DNA of 64,000 nt, taken from contig CAJQUW010001859.1 of the NCBI GenBank assembly GCA_907163375.1, forward strand, positions 806,001 to 870,000, read 5' to 3'. A program made the position numbers and the translations under genes. The notes under the pieces are model-generated. The model was given only the letters and a program-made list of their open reading frames with translations. It was not told the origin of the DNA and did not search any database. Numbering within the stretch: the stretch's first letter is position 1; the number at the start of each line of letters is the position of its first letter. Origin of the DNA: Prostheceraeus crozeri. Taxonomy: Eukaryota > Platyhelminthes > Polycladida > Euryleptidae. Positions 31,345 to 41,104 of the stretch are shown here, one piece after another.

Positions 31345-32547
31345 TAAGAGGTTGACTACACGTTCATAACAAGTTGAACGTGAATTATAGCGGGCACCCT
31401 TCAACCCCTTCTCCCACACGTGAACGACAATTTTAATCTGATTATGTTTTTCGAACGTTTCTACATCTTTGATTTTCATGTTGTTACTATCACAACCTTC
31501 AAAGTCTAGTTCATCCTCCCACTGTCTATAGCTATAGGTATGATTTCGATTCGCGTTGATATCATTATAGTGAAGGATGGATAGGACTGCATATTTGAAA
31601 CACTGTGATTTACAATCGACATTGATGACAGCTTTCTTATTATACAACGTTTTTGGTAGTTTAAATGTGCCTCGAGCTGCATGACTTTCTAATAGGGAAA
31701 TTTTGAATATGGCTGAGTCCACACCATAAAAAATGAGAGCGCTGTCGCGTTCATTGAATTTATCTACATTTGATTTTAAACATTGAATGTGAAAATTTAG
31801 CCAAGACTCGCAGTCTACAACTTCGGTTGCGGAAGAGGAAGGAACATGAAACTGTATTCTCTCCGTCACTTGACCCGTTTGAAAATCTATCTTAATATAT
31901 TTTAGTTTGAGGTAGATGACGGCCTTCATTCTAAAATTGTCTAAATTGTTGAAGAGCGCTTCGATAATGTTAGAATTTTGAAGGAGCCACTCAGGAAAAT
32001 CTACTATTTGAGTATTGGACTCCATGCAGTAGTCGCGTACTAAATTATTGTGTGAAACATTAATGAGGGAGATGGTAGAGGTACCGTTGGTGTAGTGATC
32101 ATTTGCATGCGTGTGTTGAAGTCTGTGCGAAGATCGCTGAAAGTGACTATCAAAAGAAAGAGGGCACAAATCGCAAGGAAAGGAGATGTCATCGTCAGAA
32201 TCAACTTCACCTCCGGAGATTGACGCCGCTTTGCGTTGACACACACGTTGTTTGATGTGTCGAAGGAGACTGTGCTTCCTTGTAAACATATGTCCGCAGT
32301 CGGCACATTCCCACTCGTTGCCTTGCCGCGAGAGTCCTGAGCTGGAACTCACATCACCTGAAAGAGAAATCATTCTTTCATCTCTGTTCAAGCCTCAGTG
32401 TAGTGTTACAACCTACCTTGACTCAATAACTCTAAACTTTCCTCGAGAAGAGAGGGCGTTGGTGATGAAGTTGATGCCTGAAATTGAGGAAGATGCTATT
32501 AGTCACACGTTTGAGGGAGATGAGAGAGGAAATCTTTAACTTACCAT
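31180..32547 (-). CDS. zinc-finger protein resembling the N-terminal module of Polinton-type polymerases
   Basis: The main exon (31180-32357) encodes two C2H2 fingers (WECADCGHMF...H..H-like; FPCDLCPLSF...H...H), then a region ending VINVDCKSQCFKYAVLSIL, WEDELDFEGC and FEKHNQIKIVVHVW. The N-x-D-x-x-CF ... Y..E.NF.G ... FE..N.I...V series is the segment that precedes the polymerase domain in adintovirus/Polinton-like proteins. Upstream signals suggest the ATG at 32545-32547, a 67-base intron right after it (32478-32544), a small exon and a 59-base intron (32358-32416). I recognise no polymerase core after the module. Confidence 0.6.
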
Positions 32548-32653
32548 TTTAATGAAATATGATCAGACAGAATAATAGTCAAAGAGAGAGATCGTGCGTT
32601 CGTCACTTGTATGATTCACAGATTAAATGAAATGACCTGAATGTCACTTTGCC

Positions 32654-32717
32654 TATATACTTTCATTCTCTTCATTCATTGGATGTTCATTCTGATTGGC
32701 TGCTTGTGTATACTTAA
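32654..32717. promoter_or_regulatory. divergent promoter with shared CCAAT boxes
   Basis: For the leftward gene: TATATA at 32654-32659 with two CCAAT boxes on the - strand (ATTGG at 32678 and 32695). For the rightward gene starting 32773: TATACTTAAG at 32709-32717 with the same boxes upstream. One control region probably serves both. Confidence 0.6.
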
Positions 32718-32772
32718 GAATTAGAAAAATGTTAAAGTTATCATTATTCAAAGTCAGCATTTCAAAGACAAC

Positions 32773-33210
32773 ATGACAAGTCCTCCAACAACACCAAATA
32801 CCGCATTGGAGTTCTCCTCTCCATGTACATCAGCAAAGGTGCTCGTTACACCAAATGCACCAAGAAAGGCGAAGGTGGAGAAGACATACAATCTCGACAA
32901 TATACGAAAGTTATCATTATCGGAGGATGATGAAGAGGAGTTGCCCGACCTAACAGGCATACGGTGGAAATATTTACAATATGATGCCGAAGGGGTGATG
33001 GAGATGACCAGCAAGTCGCACTTGCATCAAATATGGGAGTGGTACACCCCTAACTCCCAACCGCGAACCGTGGCGGAGTGGGCGTACATTGAGAAAGTGA
33101 GGGACGCTGCAGAAGAACGTTTAAAGCAGCTCAACTGTTTTTGTGATCTATGTGAAGTCAGACTCTGGGACGATATTGAAGATGAAGACCTTTTGAAATA
33201 CATGCCATAA
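32773..33210 (+). CDS. unknown accessory protein of the provirus
   Basis: 145 residues. The N-terminus is Thr/Pro-rich, the middle acidic (SLSEDDEEELPDL), and the C-terminus has CFCDLC followed by a Glu/Asp-rich end. No known domain. The gene has its own TATA box and ends with AATAAA overlapping the stop (33209-33214), so it looks like a short independent transcription unit. An early, host-interacting role would fit but is not shown. Confidence 0.5.
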   Translation: MTSPPTTPNTALEFSSPCTSAKVLVTPNAPRKAKVEKTYNLDNIRKLSLSEDDEEELPDLTGIRWKYLQYDAEGVMEMTSKSHLHQIWEWYTPNSQPRTVAEWAYIEKVRDAAEERLKQLNCFCDLCEVRLWDDIEDEDLLKYMP

Positions 33211-33371
33211 TAAATGTTTATTTCGTATTATCTTTGCTTTCATACTGACTTACTTGAATGGGGCTTTAGTGAATAATTTAACCATGTATACTTTTTCATT
33301 TGGAAATAGTAGCACGCTTAGTCTAACTTGTAAAGAGAGACGATGGTTCGTTCTCGGGGACGTGAATTTGA

Positions 33372-33626
33372 CTATTGACTGGAATAGTCAATGGGTATGA
33401 CGGTTAGGTTGTCATAGACCCTATACCGCCGAGGTCGTACTGGTGCATCTGGCACCTTTCGGATGCGAGTGGTATTTGGAGTCCATACCTCATCCGTCCA
33501 AACGATCCTCTTGATCTTCCCCTTCTTCTCATCCTCCTCATCCCACTCGTCGAGGATGACGAACTCGGGAATGCCGTTGTCTTCATCAGTGAAGACGGGA
33601 ATGTTGTCGGCAGATGTCGCTTCCAT
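33372..33626 (-). CDS. small acidic accessory protein of the provirus
   Basis: 84 residues with an acidic first half (EFVILDEWDEEDE) and an arginine-containing C-terminal half. A TATATAAG box lies on the - strand at 33667-33674, about 45 bases before the start, which supports an independent unit. No family recognised. Confidence 0.45.
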   Translation of the reverse strand: MEATSADNIPVFTDEDNGIPEFVILDEWDEEDEKKGKIKRIVWTDEVWTPNTTRIRKVPDAPVRPRRYRVYDNLTVIPIDYSSQ

Positions 33627-33742
33627 CGTGACTTCAAATTGAATGAGAAGCGCTACAATCTTCTAGCTTATATAGGGTTTTCAACAATGAATTGCTCAAC
33701 AGCGAATCAGAATGCTTCAGGGATAGCAATCGACTGCATAAT

Positions 33743-33883
33743 GTTCAAGTTGACTGATAGCAGATTCAACTTAATGATAGTATTCGCCAGTCCGAAGACT
33801 GCCCAGGGCAAACCGCGAGGAGGTTCTATCATGTCTTGCCCCATGGTGGCCCTTAAGAGAGCCGATGGTTCATTCTCGGGAGT
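33743..33883. repeat. 141-bp module, copy 1
   Basis: Nearly identical to 34219-34359 in the same orientation (offset 476). It begins GTTCAAGTTGACTGATAGCA and ends TTCTCGGGAGT. Each copy lies just 3' of a leftward gene. A short degenerate third copy of the last part (GATGGTTCGTTCTCGGG) is near 33341, 3' of the gene at 33372. Confidence 0.85.
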
Positions 33884-33892
33884 AACGTCATC

Positions 33893-34159
33893 TTACACCC
33901 TACCAATTCTGCTGAGAGAGTCTTTGACTCTCTCTTTGGTAGCACTGTCGACTTCCACACTAACTGGCACATGGCTAAAAAGTGGAATGTAGCGCCATTC
34001 CGTTGGATTGACAGCAGTTGCTGTCATCGGATTGCCAATCCGAGCAAGATTATTAAAAACTCTGTCTTGCTCCTCTAGCCTGACAAACTCCTCAAATAAA
34101 TTTCGCGGCCTTAACTGCGGTCCGCGAGGAGAGCTGACTTGACTGTTCGGCGTCTGCAT
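33893..34159 (-). CDS. small accessory protein of the provirus
   Basis: 88 residues, with LFEEFVRLEEQDRVF near the N-terminus and a basic C-terminus. A TATATAAA box on the - strand (34191-34200) lies about 35 bases upstream of the start. Its 3' flank (33743-33883) is one copy of a 141-base module repeated downstream of the next gene. No known domain. Confidence 0.45.
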   Translation of the reverse strand: MQTPNSQVSSPRGPQLRPRNLFEEFVRLEEQDRVFNNLARIGNPMTATAVNPTEWRYIPLFSHVPVSVEVDSATKERVKDSLSRIGRV

Positions 34160-34218
34160 GATTGAAATGAAATGAAATGAGAGGCAGTGGTTTATATACC
34201 CCTCTAACGCGACGCAAC

Positions 34219-34359
34219 GTTCAAGTTGACTGATAGCAGATTCAACTTAATGATAGTATTCGCCAGTCCGAAGACTGCCCAGGGCAAACCGCGAGGAGGT
34301 TCTATCATGTCTTGCCCCTAGGTGGCCCTTAAGAGAGCCGATGGTTCGTTCTCGGGAGT
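34219..34359. repeat. 141-bp module, copy 2
   Basis: Second copy of the module at 33743-33883, located in the 3' flank of the coiled-coil gene and upstream of the promoter at 34191. It could contain 3'-end or regulatory signals, or mark a gene duplication. Confidence 0.85.
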
Positions 34360-34455
34360 GAATTGATGGGGTGGTGAAGGCAGGCAAAGATCTGCAATGA
34401 AAATGATATGTATTAGAATAGGATATACTATCTTATTTGCTTTTCACTTACCAAG

Positions 34456-35682
34456 TTAGTCATCCTTAGGCAGTCTCGCGGGCTTCCTGATTGAAAATTT
34501 GTGCAGATGCCCGCGCATACATAGAGTGGCGTGGAGGCATTTCTTACTCGAATGGCCATTATAACAGATTATGCTCTCGTCCAGACTTTGGTTGACGAGG
34601 ACTTCGCCGGCCAGATGGTTATCCCGAATAGGGATGTGGAACTCAAACAAACGATCCTCATTCACACGTTCCCACTCATCCCTCATGCGCTCCAACTTCT
34701 CACACGCCTGCCTCTCATCACCCCGCCGAGCCACAGTCCTCTCCAACTCAACATTCCTCGCTCTCAACACACTCATCTCCTTCATCATCTCCTCAAACTT
34801 CGCTTCTGCCTCTCCCATTCTCCTCTCCGCAGCACTCGCCCTCTTCTCACACTCATCATTCTTGTCTTCCAACACTCGCACATTCTCCTTCAACTCTTTC
34901 ACAACACGCCTCATACGGATATTCTCATCTGCCACCTCCTTACATTTCACCTCCTTCATTTTCAGCTCACTCAACTCACTCAACGTTCTCTCATTCACCT
35001 TCTTCAAACTTTCGTAGCGATCTACCAACAAAGCATGTGCCGCTTGCTGCGACACATGCTTCTTTTCCATGTCCTCATCCCACCGCGCCGACTGCTTCCG
35101 TACCCCACCACCCTTCACTATTGGGGAAGATGAGCTCTTCGGGGGGTCGCTAATAACAATATTGGATACCTCCGACGATGAAGAGCTCAACTTCCTCACA
35201 CACTTCCTCACTCGCTCCCTATCCAAATCCACATCATCCTCATCATCACTCTCAAACACTCTCTTCCGCCACTTGTCAGCCTTCAAACCGGCCACAGCAT
35301 TCTCTACCTCATTCTCCACAGCATTCCCACTAGCATTCTCCACAGCATTCCCACTAGCATTCTCAACAACATTCCCACTAGCATTCTCAACAACATTCTT
35401 GCCCTCTTTCCCCAACATTCGCTCCTTCTCAGCATTCATCAACTCCACAAATCTCAAATCGGTCACCAACCCTCCTGTGCACTCACCATGCCTCAAATAA
35501 AACTCGGCCTCCTGCCCAACAACCAACAGCACCCTGCACTTCACACAGGCAACCCTACTCAGGATAACCATGTGGTCGGCCCCTGCCTTCTTGATGTGGT
35601 CCTTGAGACCGTCTCGGGGGTTAATTCGGCCGCATACACACATTTTAATGTGGAACTTTTTATTTTTGTCATTGTTGACCAT
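34456..35682 (-). CDS. coiled-coil protein with N-terminal zinc-binding region, accessory gene of the provirus
   Basis: 408 residues from an ATG in a GCCATGG context; an earlier ATG at 35739 lies inside a likely intron. Residues 12-75 contain spaced cysteines and histidines (MCVCGR, KDHIKK, VACVKCR, RHGEC) that could bind zinc. About residues 100-130 carry a VENASGN repeat (see minisatellite). A charged Ser-rich stretch follows, then a long coiled coil (about residues 215-345, KKVNERTLSELSELKMKEVK onward). Introns are suggested in the 5' leader (35703-36588) and just after the stop (34392-34451). The function is unknown. Confidence 0.55.
   Translation of the reverse strand: MVNNDKNKKFHIKMCVCGRINPRDGLKDHIKKAGADHMVILSRVACVKCRVLLVVGQEAEFYLRHGECTGGLVTDLRFVELMNAEKERMLGKEGKNVVENASGNVVENASGNAVENASGNAVENEVENAVAGLKADKWRKRVFESDDEDDVDLDRERVRKCVRKLSSSSSEVSNIVISDPPKSSSSPIVKGGGVRKQSARWDEDMEKKHVSQQAAHALLVDRYESLKKVNERTLSELSELKMKEVKCKEVADENIRMRRVVKELKENVRVLEDKNDECEKRASAAERRMGEAEAKFEEMMKEMSVLRARNVELERTVARRGDERQACEKLERMRDEWERVNEDRLFEFHIPIRDNHLAGEVLVNQSLDESIICYNGHSSKKCLHATLCMRGHLHKFSIRKPARLPKDD
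35316..35400. repeat. in-frame minisatellite
   Basis: CATTCCCACTAGCATTCTC recurs about every 24-30 bases, giving tandem VENASGN(V/A) units in the leftward coiled-coil protein. The unit length keeps the reading frame. Confidence 0.8.
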
Positions 35683-35760
35683 GGCTGCGATTTTATCGTT
35701 AACTGTAAGATAATGAAAATTGTATAAGTTTGGAATCATGTAGTATACAGACTAAAGCAT

Positions 35761-36345
35761 AACACTTAGTGAGGAATGATAGATTTGAGTGTAGTGAGTG
35801 GCACTCGATCCCGTCGACAGCCCGAAGGCCTTGTACTGATCACTAGGGAAGTGAGAGATCTTCCCCAATACCCGCTCTTTACAGCTGAAGACATCATTGT
35901 CACTGCCCCGAAGTGGTAACAGGAACGCCGAGTCAAAGGTAGTGATCAGTAACTGGGATCTAGCCCCTCAAAGCTGCCTTAGACTGAGTTAAATTTCAAA
36001 TCTGATAGCAGATTTGAATGTAGCATACGGCCTAGAACATAATATCATCATTCAACATTCAACTTAGTCAACATTCAACATAATATCAACACTTAGTGAG
36101 GAATGATAGATTTGAGTGTAGTGAGTGGCACTCGATCCCGTCGACAGCCCGAAGGCCTTGTACTGATCACTAGGGAAGTGAGAGATCTTCCCCGATACCC
36201 GCTCTTTACAGCTGAAGACATCATTGTCACTGCCCCGAAGTGGTAACAGGAACGCCGAGTCAAAGGTAGTGATCAGTAGCTGGGATCTAACCCCTCAAAG
36301 CTGCCTTAGACTTAGTTAAATTTCAAATCTGATAGCAGATTTGAA
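35761..36345. repeat. two-unit tandem repeat, period 327 bp
   Basis: AACACTTAGTGAGGAATGAT starts at 35761 and again at 36088, and about 257 bases of each unit are nearly identical (ends around TTTGAA at 36017 and 36345). Each unit contains internal palindromic words (CTGATCACTAGG, GATCTTCCCC). Both units lie inside the suggested leader intron of the coiled-coil gene. Confidence 0.85.
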
Positions 36346-36583
36346 CTCAGGATACTTGAAAACCTTAGTCTATATGTTAAAACTTTGAAAAAACTGAAAA
36401 TTAAGAATTTTTTAAAAAATTCCGCATTTTACTACTCATACTACTTTTAAAAAATTTTATCAGTAGTAAAGACACTATCAAACTCTATCATACAAACTTT
36501 GAAGTAAGAAGATAGCTTGCCTACTTCAAAAGATAGAGTCCTTTGAAACACCCGATATCGGGAGCTCAGAGCGACGACCGTCG

Positions 36584-36637
36584 CTTACCTCGTCTTTCGA
36601 TGAAGTGATCAGACTTACGTTGTCGGGGTTTATATAT
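36584..36637 (-). promoter_or_regulatory. promoter and leader splice donor of the coiled-coil gene
   Basis: TATATATAAA-type box on the - strand at 36630-36637, followed about 45 bases later by a GTAAGC donor (36584-36588). The acceptor TTATCTTACAG lies at 35703-35713, so an intron of about 886 bases separates the leader from the ATG at 35682. Confidence 0.5.
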
Positions 36638-36947
36638 GCTCGGAAGAAAACTTAAAATGGCTCTATCTCCGAAAGTATTCATCGTAGCGACATGCGGTTT
36701 GTTGCAAACGATTCGTCTTATCATTCTTTACAATATGACACCTGAACCATTCTCATATGACCACGGGAAGTTGGTCCGTCAGCACATGTGCATGTAACAT
36801 GCCACAAGTGAAAAAATTCCTAAGTGTGAGAGCTCCAGTGTGGTGAAAATTTTGAAAAATTTAAAACTTCCGAATTTCGACCTGGGACCTTTACCAAAAC
36901 ATTTTTCATCAAATTTCACTGACCCCCCTCCCTCCCCCTCATTCAGA

Positions 36948-38120
36948 GAAATTTGATGAAAAATGTTTTGGTGACGGTCCCAGGTCGAAATTCCACACTT
37001 TGGAAAATTTTCAAAATTTTACCCATACAAAGTCACTCTGACACTTAGGATTTTTTCAGGTAAGCGAGCTCCGACCTAAAATCTTGTAACCGCTCTAACT
37101 TTTGAACGGCTGGTCCGATTGACTCGCAACAAAAAATGTTGTCGAGCAGTTTTTCATCCTCTTTCCAATGCAACTCGAACGAACAAAATCCGTTCACTAG
37201 AACCAAAGTTAGAAGATTGCTGTCGGGGGGGGGGTCAGTGAAATTTGATAAAAAATGTTTTGGTGACGGTCCCAGGTCGAAATTCCACACTTTGGAAAAT
37301 TTTCAAAATTTTACCCATACAAAGTCACTCTGACACTTAGGATTTTTTCAAGTAAGCGAGCTCCGACCTAAAATCTTGTAACCGCTCTAACTTTTGAACG
37401 AAGACAGATAGGAACAAGCCGATTCTTTCACTGAATTTGTCTCACTCTTAGCTTTCAAACGAGCTATCGCACGACAAAATCCGTCCACTGGAACCAAAGT
37501 TAGAAGATTGCTGTCGGGGGGGGGGGGGGGGGGTCAGTGAAATTTGATGAAAAATGTTTTGGTGACGGTCCCAGGTCGAAATTCCATACTTTGGAAAATT
37601 TTCAAAATTTTACCCATACAAAGTCACTCTGACACTTAGGATTTTTTCAGGTAAGCGAGCTCCGACCTAAAATCTTGTAACCGCTCTAACTTTTGAACGG
37701 CTGGTCCGATTGACTCGCAACAAAAAATGTTGTCGAGCAGTTTTTCATCCTCTTTCCAATGCAACTCGAACGAACAAAATCCGTTCACTAGAACCAAAGT
37801 TAGAAGATTGCTGTCGGGGGGGGGTCAGTGAAATTTGATGAAAAATGTTTTGGTGGCGGTCCCAGGTCGAAATTCCACACTTTGGAAAATTTTCAAAATT
37901 TTACCCATACAAAGTCACTCTGACACTTAGGATTTTTTCAAGTAAGCGAGCTCCGACCTAAAATCTTGTAACCGCTCTAACTTTTGAACGAAGACAGATA
38001 GGAACAAGCCGATTCTTTCACTGAATTTGTCTCACTCTTAGCTTTCAAACGAGCTATCGCACGACAAAATCCGTCCACTGGAAGCCAAAATCGAAGCAAG
38101 CTGTCCAGGGGGGGGGGACG
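36948..38120. repeat. tandem array of about 295-bp units in the right terminal repeat
   Basis: GAAATTTGATGAAAAATGTT (one copy with A for G) recurs at 36948, 37240, 37539 and 37830. Units alternate between two versions of their last third: one containing CGGCTGGTCCGATTGACTCG, the other GAAGACAGATAGGAACAAGC. Each unit ends in a poly-G run of 8-17 bases before TCAGTG. Confidence 0.85.
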
Positions 38121-38768
38121 TCAGCCGAAAATTTTTTCTCTCCGATTGACTTGAAACTCACCCTACCGATGCAGAATTTCACGCTGAATCCGAATCTGAC
38201 CTCCGTTTTCTCATCCGATGCTTCGTTTTGACGCTACACACCAAAACGTCCCAAATTCTAACTCTGTCGTTTTTCGAAAAATGTTGAAAATTTTTTCTCA
38301 CCGATTGACTTGAAACTCACCCTACCGATGCAGAATTTCACGCTGAATACGAATCCGACCTCCGTTTTCTCATCCGACCACTCCTTCCACTCGAAACAAC
38401 CCATTTTACAACCCAACATTCAGCAGATTGCACGAAAAACATCACACACTATAGCCTCAAGACTAATCCTGGCTGTCGCCCACGTCAACCTAGACGGTCG
38501 CCCACGTCAACCAGGCGGTCGGACCAACTCACCCGAGTCTCACACTCTGTCGTTGCAGAGGGAGGGGAGTCAGCGAACATGTTGTGAACGTGAACCCACC
38601 TGGCCGGCACACCACGACAGACCACAACCTCTGTCGTTCCAGAGGGGGGGGACTCAGACCCGAAGCACCACGGCGGCCGACCACGACACTCTGCCGTGCC
38701 AGAGGGGGGGGGACGTCAGCGATGGCGGCCATCTTGCGCTATCCAGAAGTGGAGTTTTACTTACTACT
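36948..38768. repeat. right terminal inverted repeat of the provirus
   Basis: Inverse counterpart of the left end. From the outside in: three poly-G modules with CTCTG...CAGAG hairpins (38560-38715), about two 159-base units, a poly-G run at 38107, then an array of about four 291-299-base units (see separate entry). The expansion here is in the inner unit, whereas the left end expanded the 159-base unit. Confidence 0.85.
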
Positions 38769-38774
38769 ACCCTT
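38769..38774. repeat. 6-bp target site duplication, right
   Basis: ACCCTT immediately after the last base of the right terminal repeat, identical to 18243-18248. Confidence 0.85.
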
Positions 38775-41104
38775 TTGTGAAGTTTCTGATTATGTAAGCA
38801 CCTATAAATATTTCAGATAGCAAAACTCCTAGGAGACATTTTTGTAATTTTCCAATTTTAACTTTTCAGTGCAAAGATGTATCAATATTCTAAAATTGAA
38901 TCAATGGAAACCGCCGATAGATGCCAATATTGGATAAATCTCTAAAAATGTTTTGTTAAAAATCACTAAAAACGTATCTTCAAAACCAATTAATTATCAG
39001 GATCATGTTTCATGCACGTCCACTAGACGTACATGCGATCAAGTTCAAGCCATACAAACACGATATAATAAGTCTCAATGTCTTTGATTTTCAACACCAC
39101 TCTCTCGTTGCAATCTCTTTTCGTAGACATTCCTGTTTCTCGGTTTATTTTCCATCAATCACAAGTTGTTGAGGTGTGGGATAGTCAATGCTGCATACGT
39201 AGAGAAGCTATGAAAATGCATAGCGGATGAAGCATGACGGAATTTACATTGGCCGTAGCAAAACTGCCATCAAATTATTTATCAAATGGCATATTGCTAG
39301 TACCGGTAGATCTAATATTTCTATCTACAATTCAGAAAGTTTCTAGTGAGTATATACTGATAGAATGCACATATCCGCATCATTACTAGTAGATGCGAAA
39401 TGATTATCACACATATAGGCCTCTTGCCAAGCTAAGGCTGCGTTGGCAACAACTTCACAAAAAATTTTAATGAAAGTGAGTGTGATCAAAAAGAATTTTC
39501 ATAGCTTCATTGTTTAGGCCTATACAGTGCTTTAGTCATCTCAGGAACAAGCCTCCCGAGCTGACGGAATAGCCTATCTTCAGAAAGGTGCGATTTTCCT
39601 CATCAATTTCTGCAATAAAACTGTTGACCAACATGTGCGTTGGATTTGATTATCTCTACATCGCCGGATTTATTTTGATTTTCTAAATACATTTTGAAAT
39701 CCTTCTTCGATTCCATCTGGATCCTTCTTTGACAAACATGACATTATATGATGCGGGCTGTTCATGCAAAAAGCATTCATGCTTAGTATACCACCAGCAG
39801 GCGTCTTCAAATCCAGTTGACTCGGTCCGCAGTTTCTTCTGAATCGATTCCACGTGAATATTTCAAGTGTTCAGCAGCTACATTTGGTCATTGAATTTAT
39901 ATCATGGCTGTTAGTTTGAGGAAGTTCTTCTATTGAGGTGGTTGAAAAGGTTAATAAGAACTGCTTGTCCTTCAATCTCACACCTTTCTCTCTCCTTTCA
40001 GGTTTCTCTCGCAGAGTATTTCTTCTATGTCAGCATATATGCCATACAACTCACTCATTTTCATAAACTGGACAGCTTTTCACTCAGAGTATACATATGA
40101 AACTTATAAGTTTGATTTCACTGATCCAAATAATCAATCTCCTACGATAACTCGGTACAACTCGGTGGTAGGCCTACTTTCTCAGACTCAGGAAAGTCGG
40201 TGTTGATTGATACTTCGAATTCCCTTACTTTTTCTTCATTCTTCATTATTTCTTGTCCTTCGTACAATTCTACGTAAAGAATAATCATCATAGAGCTTTG
40301 AATACATTGTCGATTCGTCATCCTTCTGGTCATTTTCATTTTGCCAGTCAAGTTTCTGTGGTATGCTTTCACCGCGTTCTCATATAGGGCCTATGCAGAA
40401 GAAGCATGCCAGCAAACCGTTCCCTGCCAACTTGATCATCAACAACATCGATGAAATCCACTATTTGTTGTTTCTCATCATCAGAACCCGAATACGTTCA
40501 TAATGAGCAAAAATCTGTTTCGATTCATGGCTTTTTCATAGTTTGGAGTTATACAAACATAGTTTGGTCATCAATTCCGCAAAGCAGCGGTATGGAAGCA
40601 TTTGGTTTTGTCTTGATAGCACTTGATGCTTATCCATAACAAATTGCTAGTCCAGATTTACGTTCGGTTCATAAACATGTGAATATTAAGAAAAATGTCT
40701 CCTAAGAGGTATAATTCAATTTTGATTTTTCAGTGTCATTAATAGAATTCACATGAACATGACATGTGAAATGTTATTTATCAAATAGACTTGCATTTAA
40801 TTTCCAAAGTTAGGAGTGAGTGACTTTTTACCTCTCCTTCAGTTGAAAGAATAAAATTTTCACGTTTCTTGATGAGTTTTGCGTCAATTCTATCATAGAT
40901 TTTCATCTTAGGATAGGAATAGTAACGTTATTATAATCATAAGGTTGACAAAATCATATGACAATTGATATGAGCAGTCCTTTGTTAGCTTTGATGCATT
41001 TGTTATGGGGTAGAAAACTACCTCCCAGAAGATAGAAACTTGGTCAAATTATCATTAACGATGACTTTGTACACAGAAAGGAACACAGAATTTCACACCT
41101 TATA

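Larger units (their letters stand above)
18249..38768. mobile_element. Polinton/adintovirus-like provirus, 20.5 kb, with terminal inverted repeats
   Basis: Termini begin AGTAGTAAGTAAAACTCC in both directions and are flanked by a 6-base duplication. The interior has the parts typical of the Polinton/adintovirus group: chromodomain integrase, packaging ATPase, adenovirus-type protease region, F54H12.2-like major capsid candidate, minor-capsid and pX-like peptides, penton/fibre-like pair and a polymerase-N-terminus-like zinc-finger protein. No family-B polymerase core was recognised. Gene density is high, with neighbouring frames touching or overlapping by a few bases. Terminal repeats are almost identical apart from differing numbers of internal tandem units, and most frames are open, so the insertion looks young. 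Overall it appears nearly whole, with perhaps one or two breaks. It lies in an intron of the channel gene. Confidence 0.9.

Noticed and set aside
34531-35133. 200-codon rightward frame rich in Leu, His and Thr
   Set aside because: Antisense shadow of the leftward coiled-coil gene, whose own frame has sensible composition, a zinc-binding region and a promoter.
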